This document shows, one piece after another, positions 50,146 through 58,395 of a stretch of 64,000 bases of DNA. The translations under genes were made by a program, and so were the position numbers. The DNA lies in contig NZ_BMMV01000005.1 of the NCBI RefSeq assembly GCF_014646115.1, forward strand, positions 336,573 to 400,572, read 5' to 3'. Source of the DNA: Streptomyces camponoticapitis. Lineage in GTDB: Bacteria > Actinomycetota > Actinomycetes > Streptomycetales > Streptomycetaceae. Numbering within the stretch: position 1 is the first letter of the stretch; each line of letters begins with the position of its first letter. Below the pieces are notes generated by a model, which had not been told where the DNA came from, made no database searches, and saw only the letters and a list, made by a program, of their open reading frames with translations.

Positions 50146-50494
50146 GAATCCTCCATGTGTACGGCGTTGGTGCCGCCATGAACGTACGGAGTCCGTGACC
50201 CACAGCACTAGATCCATTACGGACAGTCACGCGTGATCGCGAGAAGCTACTTTCGAGCGGTTTGTTTCGGTGTGCTGATGATTCGCATGCGGCAACTGAC
50301 AGGCGCCTGGCGGTATGTGCGCGACACGAGGCAGACCCTTGATCAACTGTGCCGGTCCCGGCTCGGTGCGCGGCTCTGGGCCACTGTCCTGTTCTCGATC
50401 TTGAGGTCCCCCGTCCGGATCTCGAATCGGGTACGAACGCGGCCCGTGCCGCCGATCCGGGATCCGGGCAGGCGCCGGTCGCGTCATCTGAGGC
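50146..50494. other. Intergenic region between SGNH hydrolase and repeat membrane protein
   Basis: A 349-nt divergent spacer. A CGTGAC/GTCACG pair at 50194-50231 forms a spaced inverted repeat near the hydrolase start. No gene is supported. Promoters of both flanking genes should lie here, but none is clear. Confidence 0.4.
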
Positions 50495-51661
50495 ATGGAT
50501 CTGGACAAGACACCGGACGGGCCGCGGACACCCGAGCGATTCGAGCCGGGTGAGGGCTGTCTGACCACGGCGATCCGGATTCCGGTCCGGATCGTGGTGC
50601 TCGTTCTCGTCGTCCCGGTGCGGCTGGTCTGGGATCTGCTCGCCGTCGGCGCGAGGGCCGTCCACCGCTCGGTGCTGAGGCCGCTCGGGCGGGGGATCGC
50701 GGTGGCCTGCTCGTGGGTGTACGAGACGTTGCTCGCCCCGGTCGGACGGGCCCTGGCCGTGGCGCTGGTGTGGCTCGGCAAGGCGTTGTTCGTCTGGCCG
50801 TGGGTGGCGCTGTGGCGGTATGTACTGGCGCCCGTGGGGCGGTACGGCCTCGTGGTGCCGGTGGTGTGGCTGTACGAGAGCGTCCTCACCCCCATCGGGC
50901 ATGGCATCGCCTTCGTCTGCTCCTGGGTGTACGAGACGTTGCTCACGCCGACCGGGCATGTGCTGGGCGCCGTGCTGGTGTTCCTGGGCAAGGCGTTGTT
51001 CGTCTGGCCGTGGGTGGCGCTGTGGCGGTATGTGCTGGTGCCGGTGGTGCGCTACGGCCTCGTGGTGCCCGTGGGGTGGCTCTACCGGACGGTTCTCACC
51101 CCGATCGGCCACGGCACCGTCTGGCTGCTCACCGGCATCGGCAAGGGCATCGCGCTGGCCGCCGTCGGTGTCTGGACGGCGCTCGTGTGGCTCGTCGTCA
51201 CCCTGCTGGTCACCCCGGTCAGCTGGTTCTACCGCGCGGTCCTCACCCCCGTCGGCCGCGAGATCGTCGACGCCATCGGCGTCGCCTGGCGGATCGCCGG
51301 ACAGATCTCGCGCGCGATCGGCCGGGGGCTGAGATGGCTGGCCTGGGTCCTGGTCGGGCAGCCGGCCGGCTGGTTCTACCGCGCCGCCTGCACGCCCGTC
51401 GGGCACGCGGTGCGCGACTACGTCTGGGCGCCGGCCAAGAAGGCCGCCGTCGAGACCGGCCGGGCGGTCAGGAGTGCGCTGCGCTCCGCGGGGCAGACGG
51501 TCAGGCAGGCCCGCCGCGACGCCTGGCGCGCTCTGGTCGGGTCTCCGCGCCCGGCCGAGCCTGTGGAGGCGTCGCTCGACGGGGCGCGTACGCTGGGAAG
51601 TACAACAACCGTCCCCGGCGCGGTACCCGCACCCGAGATCTCCCTGCGCAAGCAGGTGTGA
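50495..51661 (+). CDS. Repeat-built hydrophobic membrane protein, function unknown
   Basis: A 388-residue protein I do not recognise. After a short acidic N-terminus it is almost continuously amphipathic or hydrophobic to residue about 310, then has a basic Ala/Arg tail. A motif of the form W-x-Y-x(2-3)-[VL]-[LC]-x-P-x-G-[RH] occurs at 74, 107, 125, 144, 177, 195, 244 and 293, with a degenerate copy near 55. Residues 72-141 and 142-211 are a direct 70-residue duplication; at DNA level 47 bp (50777-50823 and 50987-51033) are identical 210 bp apart, so the duplication is recent or gene-converted. The ATG at 50495 lacks a well-spaced ribosome binding site. Its position beside the radical SAM/DUF2344/rne genes may or may not be meaningful. 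Confidence 0.75.
   Translation: MDLDKTPDGPRTPERFEPGEGCLTTAIRIPVRIVVLVLVVPVRLVWDLLAVGARAVHRSVLRPLGRGIAVACSWVYETLLAPVGRALAVALVWLGKALFVWPWVALWRYVLAPVGRYGLVVPVVWLYESVLTPIGHGIAFVCSWVYETLLTPTGHVLGAVLVFLGKALFVWPWVALWRYVLVPVVRYGLVVPVGWLYRTVLTPIGHGTVWLLTGIGKGIALAAVGVWTALVWLVVTLLVTPVSWFYRAVLTPVGREIVDAIGVAWRIAGQISRAIGRGLRWLAWVLVGQPAGWFYRAACTPVGHAVRDYVWAPAKKAAVETGRAVRSALRSAGQTVRQARRDAWRALVGSPRPAEPVEASLDGARTLGSTTTVPGAVPAPEISLRKQV
50708..51127 (+). repeat. 210-bp tandem duplication inside the membrane protein gene
   Basis: Two adjacent 210-bp units, 50708-50917 and 50918-51127, encode the same 70-residue segment with about 80 percent identity by eye. A 47-bp block is identical in both (50777-50823, 50987-51033). 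Confidence 0.8.
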
Positions 51662-51748
51662 GCCGGGTTTCCGGGGCCGACCGCCCGGTCGGCCGCGCGT
51701 CCGAGGGTGTGCGCCACAGCGCGCACCCCGCACCGAGGAGAAGAACCA

Positions 51749-52573
51749 CTGGGCAAGCGACAGCCCGAAGGCCCCCCGCCCGCGCCGGCGGTGCAGCGCA
51801 TCCGACTGCGTTACACCAAGCGTGGCCGCCTCCGGTTCACCAGCCACCGCGATTTCCAGCGCGCCTTCGAGCGGGCACTGCGCCGCGCCGACGTCCCCAT
51901 GGCGTACTCGGCGGGCTTCACCCCGCACCCCAAGGTCTCCTACGCCAATGCCGCACCCACCGGCACGGGCAGCGAGGCCGAATATCTGGAGATCGCCCTC
52001 GCGGCGCCGCGCGACCCCCACACACTGCGCGATCTGCTCGACGACTCACTGCCCACCGGGCTCGACATCATCGACGCCGTCGAGGCCCGTACCTCGGGAC
52101 TCGCCGACCGGCTCACCGCCTCCGAGTGGGAGCTGCGGCTCGACGGGGTGGAGTACGAAGAGGCCGAGCGCGCGGTGGCCGCCTTCCTGGCCGCCGAGGT
52201 GGTGGAGGTCGAACGGCGTGCGAAGAACGGCATGCGGACCTTCGACGCCCGGGAGCCCGTCGTCGGCCTGCGGACACTTCCTCCACAGGCCGATAGGCCG
52301 CAGGGCGAGCGCTGTGCGATACTGCGGCTGGTTGTTCGGCACGTGACACCCGCCGTTCGACCCGACGACGTCCTTTCCGGTCTCCGAGCTGTGGCCGACC
52401 TGGCGCCGCCGGTCCCCGCAGCGGTGACCAGGCTGGCGCAGGGGCTCTTCGACGAGGAGTCCGGAACGGTGACCGACCCGCTCGCGCCCGACCGCGAGGC
52501 AGTCACGGCAGGCCCATCCACGGCCGCCGGACCCGCCGCCGCGAAGGCGCCTGAAGGTGCAGTTTCCGCCTAG
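51749..52573 (+). CDS. DUF2344 (TIGR03936) protein, partner of the radical SAM enzyme
   Basis: A protein of about 274 residues whose N-terminal part, RIRLRYTKRGRLRFTSHRDF, is the DUF2344 signature, followed by ADVPMAYSAGFTPHPKVSYA and GSEAEYLEI. The family is normally adjacent or fused to the TIGR03960 radical SAM protein and is of unknown function. No ATG, GTG or TTG lies at the conserved start, GKRQPEGPPPAPAVQ. CTG 51749 is preceded by GAGGAG with 8-nt spacing and is the most credible initiation codon. The GTG at 51707 is in frame but has no usable ribosome binding site. rne follows after a 237-nt leader. The C-terminus is Ala/Pro-rich. Confidence 0.86.
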   Translation: MGKRQPEGPPPAPAVQRIRLRYTKRGRLRFTSHRDFQRAFERALRRADVPMAYSAGFTPHPKVSYANAAPTGTGSEAEYLEIALAAPRDPHTLRDLLDDSLPTGLDIIDAVEARTSGLADRLTASEWELRLDGVEYEEAERAVAAFLAAEVVEVERRAKNGMRTFDAREPVVGLRTLPPQADRPQGERCAILRLVVRHVTPAVRPDDVLSGLRAVADLAPPVPAAVTRLAQGLFDEESGTVTDPLAPDREAVTAGPSTAAGPAAAKAPEGAVSA

Positions 52574-52810
52574 GACGGTTGTTGTAGCGCAGCCCTTGGA
52601 CTCGGGAGCCACCTGGGTCGGGCGGCGTGCCGACCACGAAGACTTTCGCCAGGCCGTACGTGCAACGCGTACGTACGGAACCGGCGACCCAGACATAACA
52701 GCTCCTGTGCGGCGCCCGCGCCCCGGACGGCGGCAATCGCGCCTTTGCGCGGGCCGCGGCCGGACCGGATCAGGCGTGGCGCCCGGGAGCGTGACGGGAG
52801 AACCGCCCGC
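52574..52810. promoter_or_regulatory. rne leader region with hairpin
   Basis: A 237-nt non-coding leader. CCGTACGT (52654-52661) and ACGTACGG (52671-52678) form a perfect 8-bp inverted repeat with a 9-nt loop. RNase E of E. coli autoregulates through its leader; a similar role here is only a suggestion. No promoter hexamers are convincing. Confidence 0.45.
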
Positions 52811-55800
52811 ATGTCCCAGAACGAACCGGGTACGACCCGGGAGACCGAAGAAGAACTGAACAGCCCCAGCGACACACTGCCGCCGCGCCGCAGGCGCCGC
52901 GCCGCGTCGCGTCCGGCGGGGCCGCCGTCCTCGGCGGCCGAGGCCGCCGAGGGGGCGAAGGCCACGGCGAACGTGACGGACGACCCGTCGGCCGCCGGAG
53001 CCGACAGCGGCACGGACGCGGTCAAGGCCGTAGCCGACGAGCCTGCTCCGCCGCGTGCCCGGCGTCGTGCGACCCGTAAGGTCGCGGCTCCCGCCGAGAC
53101 CGCTCCCGAGCCGGTTGTCGAGCCCGTGGCCGAGGTGGCCGCCGAGCCCGCGCCCGTCGCCGAGCCGGTCGCCGAGGAGCCCGCTCCGCCCCGTACGCGC
53201 CGTCGCGCCACCCGCAAGGTCGCCGCTCCCGCCGAGACGGTCGCCGAGCCGGTGATCGAACCTGTTGTCGAGCCCGCTGCCGCGGAGGCCGTCGCCGAGC
53301 CTGTCGCCGTCGCCGACGAGCCTGCTCCGCCGCGTGCCCGGCGTCGTGCGACCCGTAAGGTCGCGGCTCCCGCCGAGACCGCTCCCGAGCCGGTTGTCGA
53401 GCCCGTGGCCGAGGTGGCCGCCGAGCCCGCGCCCGTCGCCGAGCCGGTCGCCGAGGAAGCGGCGCCGCCGCGCACCCGCCGCCGTGCGACCCGTAAGGTC
53501 GCCGCTCCCGCCGAGACGGTCGCCGACGCGGACGCCGAGGACGACGGGATCACGCAGGGCGAGACGCTCCCCGCGAACGCCGTCACCCAGATCACCGCCG
53601 ACGAGGCACAGGTCGCGGCCGCCGAGAAGGCCGCCACCCGTGGCCGTTCGCGCCGCAGGTCCGGCGGTTCGCAGGAGGCCGCGGCCGAGCCCAAGGCGGA
53701 GCCGAAGGCCGAGTCCAGGGCAGCCAGGAAGGCCGAGCAGCGCAACGGCTCCGGGCCGTCCGCCGCGAAGGACACCGAGACCGAGGCGCCCGACCGGTCG
53801 CGTCGGCGCGCCACCCGGCCCGCCGTGGCGGTCTTCCAGGCGCCTGTCTTCGCCGAGCCGATGTTCCAGACCCCCGAGACGGCAGCCGCGATGGCCGCCG
53901 CCATCGACATCGAGGACGACGACGATCTCGACGAGATCGAGGAAGAGACGGTGGCCGAGGCGCCCGCGCCCGCCCCCGAGCCCTCGGGCCGTCGCCGTCG
54001 CCGTCGCCGCGGCGAGTCCGCGGAGCCGGCCGAGCACGCGCCCGCCCCGGCCTCCGCCCCCGAGCGGGACACCGACGACGAGCGCGACACCGAGCAGTCC
54101 GCCGAGGGTGACGAGGCCGACTCCGAGGCCGAGGACTCCGACGAGTTCGACCGTCCCTCGCGGCGCCGCCGCAGGGGCGGCCGTCGCCGTCGCCGCGGCG
54201 AGTCCGCCGAGGCCGACGAGCAGTCGGACGAGCACACCGACGACGAGGACGGCTCCGAGGCGAGCACCGGCGACACCGCGGACACCGCCGGCACCGCCGA
54301 CTCCGACGAGCACGACGGCGACGACGACTCCGCCGGCCAGTCGGGCGGCGGAAGCAGCAGCAGCCGGCGGCGTCGCCGCAGGCGCCGTCGCAGCGCCGAC
54401 GGTGGTTCCGACACCGAGAACAACGGTGTGGACGACCCGGAGCGCACGGTCGTCAAGGTCCGCGAGCCGCGCGAGCGCCGTACGAAGGAGACCGAGCCCG
54501 GTACGGGCGTGGACGAGGTCCAGTCCATCAAGGGCTCGACCCGTCTCGAAGCGAAGAAGCAGCGCCGCCGCGAGGGCCGCGAGCAGGGCCGCCGCCGCGT
54601 GCCGATCATCACCGAGGCGGAGTTCCTGGCGCGCCGCGAGGCCGTCGAGCGCGTGATGGTCGTCCGGCAGAACGGTGAGCGCACCCAGATCGGCGTTCTT
54701 GAGGACAACGTGCTCGTCGAGCACTACGTCAACAAGGAGCAGGCCACCAGCTACGTCGGCAACGTCTACCTGGGCAAGGTGCAGAACGTACTGCCGTCCA
54801 TGGAGGCCGCGTTCGTCGACATCGGCAAGGGCCGCAACGCCGTCCTGTACGCCGGTGAGGTCAACTTCGAGGCGCTGGGCATGGCCAACGGCCCCCGCCG
54901 GATCGAGACCGCGCTCAAGTCCGGCCAGTCGGTCCTCGTCCAGGTGACGAAGGACCCGATCGGCCACAAGGGCGCGCGCCTCACCAGCCAGGTCTCGCTC
55001 CCCGGCCGTTACCTCGTGTACGTCCCCGAGGGCTCGATGACCGGCATCAGCCGCAAGCTCCCCGACACCGAGCGGGCGCGGCTGAAGACCATCCTGAAGA
55101 AGATCGTCCCCGAGGACGCGGGCGTCATCGTCCGTACCGCCGCCGAGGGCGCGAGCGAGGACGAGCTGCGCCGCGACGTCGAGCGCCTCCAGTCGCAGTG
55201 GGAGTCCATCCAGAAGAAGGCGAAGAGCGGCAACGCCCCGACCCTTCTCTACGGTGAGCCGGACATGACCGTCCGGGTCGTGCGCGACATCTTCAACGAG
55301 GACTTCACCAAGGTCATCGTCAGCGGCGACGAGGCGTGGCAGACCATCCACGGTTACGTGGAGCATGTGGCGCCCGACCTGGCCGACCGGCTGAACCGGT
55401 GGACCAGCGAGGTCGACGTCTTCGCCTCGTACCGGATCGACGAGCAGCTGATGAAGGCACTGGACCGCAAGGTCTGGCTGCCGAGCGGCGGGTCGCTGGT
55501 GATCGACAAGACCGAGGCCATGATCGTGGTCGACGTCAACACCGGGAAGTTCACCGGCCAGGGCGGCAATCTCGAAGAGACCGTCACCAGGAACAACCTG
55601 GAGGCGGCCGAGGAGATCGTGCGTCAGCTGCGGCTGCGCGACCTCGGCGGCATCGTCGTCATCGACTTCATCGACATGGTCCTCGAATCGAACCGGGACC
55701 TGGTGCTGCGGCGGCTGCTGGAGTGCCTGGGCCGGGACCGTACGAAGCACCAGGTCGCCGAGGTCACCTCGCTCGGCCTGGTCCAGATGACCCGTAAGCG

Positions 55801-56923
55801 GGTGGGCCAGGGCCTGCTGGAGTCGTTCTCCGAGACCTGCGTCCACTGCAACGGGCGTGGCGTGATCGTCCACATGGAGCAGCCGACCAGCTCCGGTGGC
55901 GGTGGCAACGCGGGCGGTGGCGGCAACGGCAAGCGCGCGAAGAAGCGCCGCGGCGGGTCCGGCGCGGACCACGACCAGAGCCATGACCACGAGCACGAGA
56001 CGGCGGCCGATGTCCTGACGGATGCGGAGACCGAGTCCGAGGCCGAGGTGGCGGCGGAGGTCGCCGCCCCGGTCGCGCTGCCCGCGCCGGAGTTCGTGCC
56101 CGACGAGGAGCTGTACAGCAGCGTCGCGGAGGCCGAGACGGCCGCGCGTGGCGGGCGTTCGCGACGCCGGGCGTCGCGCAAGGCGTCGGCTCCGGCCGGT
56201 TCGCCGAGGTCGACGGAGCCCGAGCCGAAGGCCAGGGCCGAGGAGCCGGCGGAGGTGCCGGCCCCGGTCGCGTCGTCCGTGCCGGTGGCCGAGCCCGAGC
56301 CCGTCGTGGAGGAGGCCGCTCCGCAGGGCCGTACCCGTCGCAGGGCCACCCGGAAGGCGTCGGCTCCGGCCGGTTCGCCGCGGACGGCCGGACCGGACGA
56401 GGCGTCGGAGCAGACGGCCGAGGTCGTCGTCGAGCCGTCGGCGCCGCCCGTGGCGGCGGAGCCGGAGGCCGTACGGTCCCAGGGCTCCACCGACACGCCC
56501 GCCGGTGACGCGCAGGCGGGCGAGACGTCCGAGGCGGCGCCGCCGCGTGCCCGTCGCAGGGCGACCCGTAAGGCGTCGGCCCCGGCCGGTTCGCCGGCGG
56601 GCGCCGAGGACGCGGCCGTCGTCGTCGTGGATTCGGATTCGGCGGCGGAGACCACTCCGTCGGCCGAACCCACCGCGATCGACGCTCCGTCCGACGCTGG
56701 TCACGACGGCGAAGCGGATTCTTCGGCTCCGGCAAAGAAGACCGCTCGAAAGACCGCCAAGAAGACCACGGCCAAGAAGGCGGCCACGAAGAAGACGGCG
56801 GCAAAGAAGACCGCCGCCAAGAAGACCACCGCGAAGAAGACGACCTCGAAGTCCGCCGCCAAGAAGACATCGGCGGCCGAGCTCGAATCGGCGTCCGCCG
56901 TGTCGGTTCCCACGGATGGCTGA
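52811..56923 (+). CDS. rne: Ribonuclease E/G with long flanking disordered arms (RNase ES type)
   Basis: Endoribonuclease for mRNA decay and rRNA processing, 1370 residues. The catalytic region is central, about 610-1040. The S1 domain begins near VGNVYLGKVQNVLPSMEAAF, DNase-I-like motifs include IVVIDFIDMV with the metal-binding Asp, and the zinc-link is CVHCNGRGVI. As in streptomycete RNase ES, arms flank it on both sides. The N-terminal arm (1-600) is acidic with basic islands and has four copies of RRRATRKVAAPAET; the C-terminal arm has RRRATRKASAPAGSP-type copies and ends in a histone-like Lys/Ala/Thr tail of about 50 residues. These arms probably scaffold RNA and partners such as PNPase. 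ATG 52811 follows GGGAGA. A classical terminator ends the gene. Confidence 0.95.
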   Translation: MSQNEPGTTRETEEELNSPSDTLPPRRRRRAASRPAGPPSSAAEAAEGAKATANVTDDPSAAGADSGTDAVKAVADEPAPPRARRRATRKVAAPAETAPEPVVEPVAEVAAEPAPVAEPVAEEPAPPRTRRRATRKVAAPAETVAEPVIEPVVEPAAAEAVAEPVAVADEPAPPRARRRATRKVAAPAETAPEPVVEPVAEVAAEPAPVAEPVAEEAAPPRTRRRATRKVAAPAETVADADAEDDGITQGETLPANAVTQITADEAQVAAAEKAATRGRSRRRSGGSQEAAAEPKAEPKAESRAARKAEQRNGSGPSAAKDTETEAPDRSRRRATRPAVAVFQAPVFAEPMFQTPETAAAMAAAIDIEDDDDLDEIEEETVAEAPAPAPEPSGRRRRRRRGESAEPAEHAPAPASAPERDTDDERDTEQSAEGDEADSEAEDSDEFDRPSRRRRRGGRRRRRGESAEADEQSDEHTDDEDGSEASTGDTADTAGTADSDEHDGDDDSAGQSGGGSSSSRRRRRRRRRSADGGSDTENNGVDDPERTVVKVREPRERRTKETEPGTGVDEVQSIKGSTRLEAKKQRRREGREQGRRRVPIITEAEFLARREAVERVMVVRQNGERTQIGVLEDNVLVEHYVNKEQATSYVGNVYLGKVQNVLPSMEAAFVDIGKGRNAVLYAGEVNFEALGMANGPRRIETALKSGQSVLVQVTKDPIGHKGARLTSQVSLPGRYLVYVPEGSMTGISRKLPDTERARLKTILKKIVPEDAGVIVRTAAEGASEDELRRDVERLQSQWESIQKKAKSGNAPTLLYGEPDMTVRVVRDIFNEDFTKVIVSGDEAWQTIHGYVEHVAPDLADRLNRWTSEVDVFASYRIDEQLMKALDRKVWLPSGGSLVIDKTEAMIVVDVNTGKFTGQGGNLEETVTRNNLEAAEEIVRQLRLRDLGGIVVIDFIDMVLESNRDLVLRRLLECLGRDRTKHQVAEVTSLGLVQMTRKRVGQGLLESFSETCVHCNGRGVIVHMEQPTSSGGGGNAGGGGNGKRAKKRRGGSGADHDQSHDHEHETAADVLTDAETESEAEVAAEVAAPVALPAPEFVPDEELYSSVAEAETAARGGRSRRRASRKASAPAGSPRSTEPEPKARAEEPAEVPAPVASSVPVAEPEPVVEEAAPQGRTRRRATRKASAPAGSPRTAGPDEASEQTAEVVVEPSAPPVAAEPEAVRSQGSTDTPAGDAQAGETSEAAPPRARRRATRKASAPAGSPAGAEDAAVVVVDSDSAAETTPSAEPTAIDAPSDAGHDGEADSSAPAKKTARKTAKKTTAKKAATKKTAAKKTAAKKTTAKKTTSKSAAKKTSAAELESASAVSVPTDG
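53033..53457 (+). repeat. 146-bp exact direct repeat within rne
   Basis: 53033-53178 and 53312-53457 are identical over 146 bp, offset by 279 bp (93 codons, in frame). They encode the acidic-basic scaffold unit that includes RRRATRKVAAPAET. More diverged partial copies lie between and after them. Confidence 0.9.
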
Positions 56924-57276
56924 GCGGGTGAGCTGAACGTTTGGTGACCGCCGGTTGAACGGCCCGTGCCCCGCCCTGGGAATCCAGTGGCGGGGCACGG
57001 GTCTTTTGTTTCGGAGTTGATGCAGTTCGCGGTTAACAGCCCCGAAATTCTGTCGGAAATTCCTGATAATGTGACTGGCGGTCCCCGCCGACGACAGTCC
57101 CCGCCCGGAACCTGCGGTCGGGGACCGGCCCGTACAGGGACAGCTGTCCCACACATTCCTCGGCAGGGCGTCGGCCATCGCGCCGTAGGGGTACACACGC
57201 GGCCTCGTGAGACGCGCGCTGCACTCCTGGCTTCTGCCCCAGAGAGCTTTCGCGGTGTTCAAGGAGGACGACGTCC
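56924..57276. other. Intergenic region between rne and the glycan operon
   Basis: This 353-nt region holds the rne terminator (56963-57001), then an AT-rich segment (57010-57075) containing GATAAT at 57064-57069 that could be a -10 element for the downstream operon, then a GC-rich leader ending in the AAGGAGG ribosome binding site of the aminotransferase gene. No gene is seen; rplU, which I would expect soon after rne in streptomycetes, is absent. Confidence 0.55.
56963..57001 (+). terminator. Factor-independent terminator of rne
   Basis: CCCGTGCCCCGCC and GGCGGGGCACGGG form a perfect 13-bp stem with a 13-nt loop, followed by TCTTTTGTTT, a good T-rich tail. It lies 40 nt after the rne stop. 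Confidence 0.88.
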
Positions 57277-58395
57277 ATGTCGACCAGTGAAGTGCAGCCC
57301 ATCCCCGCTGCCCGCCCGGTCATCGGGGAAGAAGAGATCGAGGCCGCGGTACGCGTACTGCGCACCGGCCGCGTTGTCCAGGGTCCCGAAGTGGCCGCGT
57401 TCGAGGAAGGCTTCGCCGAGCTCGTCGCGGGCCGGCACTGCGTGGCCGTGAACTCCGGCACATCGGCGCTCCACCTGCTGCTGCTCGCCCTCGGCATCGG
57501 CCCGGGTGACGAGGTCATCGTGCCGTCGTTCTCGTTCGCCGCCTCCGCCAACGCCGTCCGGCTCGTCGGCGCCGACGTCGTCTTCGCCGACATCGAGCCG
57601 GGCAACTTCGGTCTCGACCCGGCCGCAGTCGAGGCCGCCATCACCCCGCGCACCGCCGCGATCATGCCGGTCCACCTGTACGGCAACCCGGCCTCGATGG
57701 ACAAGCTGATGCCCATCGCCGACAAGCACAAGCTCGCCGTCGTGGAGGACGCCTGCCAAGCGCACGCCGCGTCCCTGCACGGCACCCCGGTCGGCGCCTT
57801 CGGCTCAGGCGGCACCTTCAGCTTCTACCCGACGAAGAACATGCACTCCCTCGAAGGCGGCATGATCTCCACCGGTGACGCCGAAGTCGCCCGCACCCTG
57901 CGCCTGCTGCGCAACCAGGGCATGGAGCAGCGGTACGCGAACGAGATCGTCGGCGCCAACATGCGCCTCACCGACGTGGCCGCCGCCATCGGCCGGGTGC
58001 AGCTCACCAAGCTTCCCGGCTGGACTGAGCAGCGCCGCGCCAATGCCGCGTACCTGACCGAGAACATCACCGCGCCCGGTGTGGTGACACCGCCGGTCGC
58101 CGAGGGTGCGCACCACGTCTACCACCAGTACACCGTCCGGATCACCGGCGACCGCGACGCCGCCATGGCCGCGCTCACCGAGGCGGGCGTCGGCAACGCC
58201 GTGTACTACCCGACCCCCATCCACCGGCTGCGGCCGTTCTGGGAGCCGGACCAGAAGGCCGGACGCAACTGGGACCTGCCGGAGACCGAGCGGGCCGCCG
58301 CCGAGGTCGTCTCGCTCCCGGTGCACCCCTCGCTGTCCGGCTCCGACCTGGAGCGAATCGTTTCCGCCGTGAACGAGCTGGGAGAGAACCTGTGA
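57277..58395 (+). CDS. DegT/DnrJ/EryC1/StrS-family sugar aminotransferase (WbpE-like role)
   Basis: PLP-dependent aminotransferase acting on a nucleotide-bound keto sugar, 372 residues. The PLP lysine is Lys187 in SFYPTKNMHSLEGG; VNSGTSALHLLLLALG binds the cofactor phosphate, VEDACQAHAA holds the Asp that contacts the pyridine nitrogen, and YPTPIHRL closes the active site. A strong AAGGAGG precedes ATG 57277. It is the first gene of a five-gene operon, and its stop overlaps the next start (GTGA). With a Gfo/Idh dehydrogenase next and a UDP-sugar 6-dehydrogenase last, the likeliest substrate is a UDP-3-keto-2-acetamido-uronic acid, as for WbpE. Specificity is inferred from context. Confidence 0.9.
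   Translation: MSTSEVQPIPAARPVIGEEEIEAAVRVLRTGRVVQGPEVAAFEEGFAELVAGRHCVAVNSGTSALHLLLLALGIGPGDEVIVPSFSFAASANAVRLVGADVVFADIEPGNFGLDPAAVEAAITPRTAAIMPVHLYGNPASMDKLMPIADKHKLAVVEDACQAHAASLHGTPVGAFGSGGTFSFYPTKNMHSLEGGMISTGDAEVARTLRLLRNQGMEQRYANEIVGANMRLTDVAAAIGRVQLTKLPGWTEQRRANAAYLTENITAPGVVTPPVAEGAHHVYHQYTVRITGDRDAAMAALTEAGVGNAVYYPTPIHRLRPFWEPDQKAGRNWDLPETERAAAEVVSLPVHPSLSGSDLERIVSAVNELGENL

Noticed and set aside
50708..51127. Tandem duplication as a possible assembly artefact
   Set aside because: The two 210-bp units differ at many positions outside the 47-bp identical block and both keep the reading frame, so a simple assembly duplication is unlikely.
53033..53540. Regularly spaced repeats resembling a CRISPR array
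   Set aside because: The repeats are in frame inside rne, encode protein repeats, and the intervening sequence is related and not unique spacer DNA.
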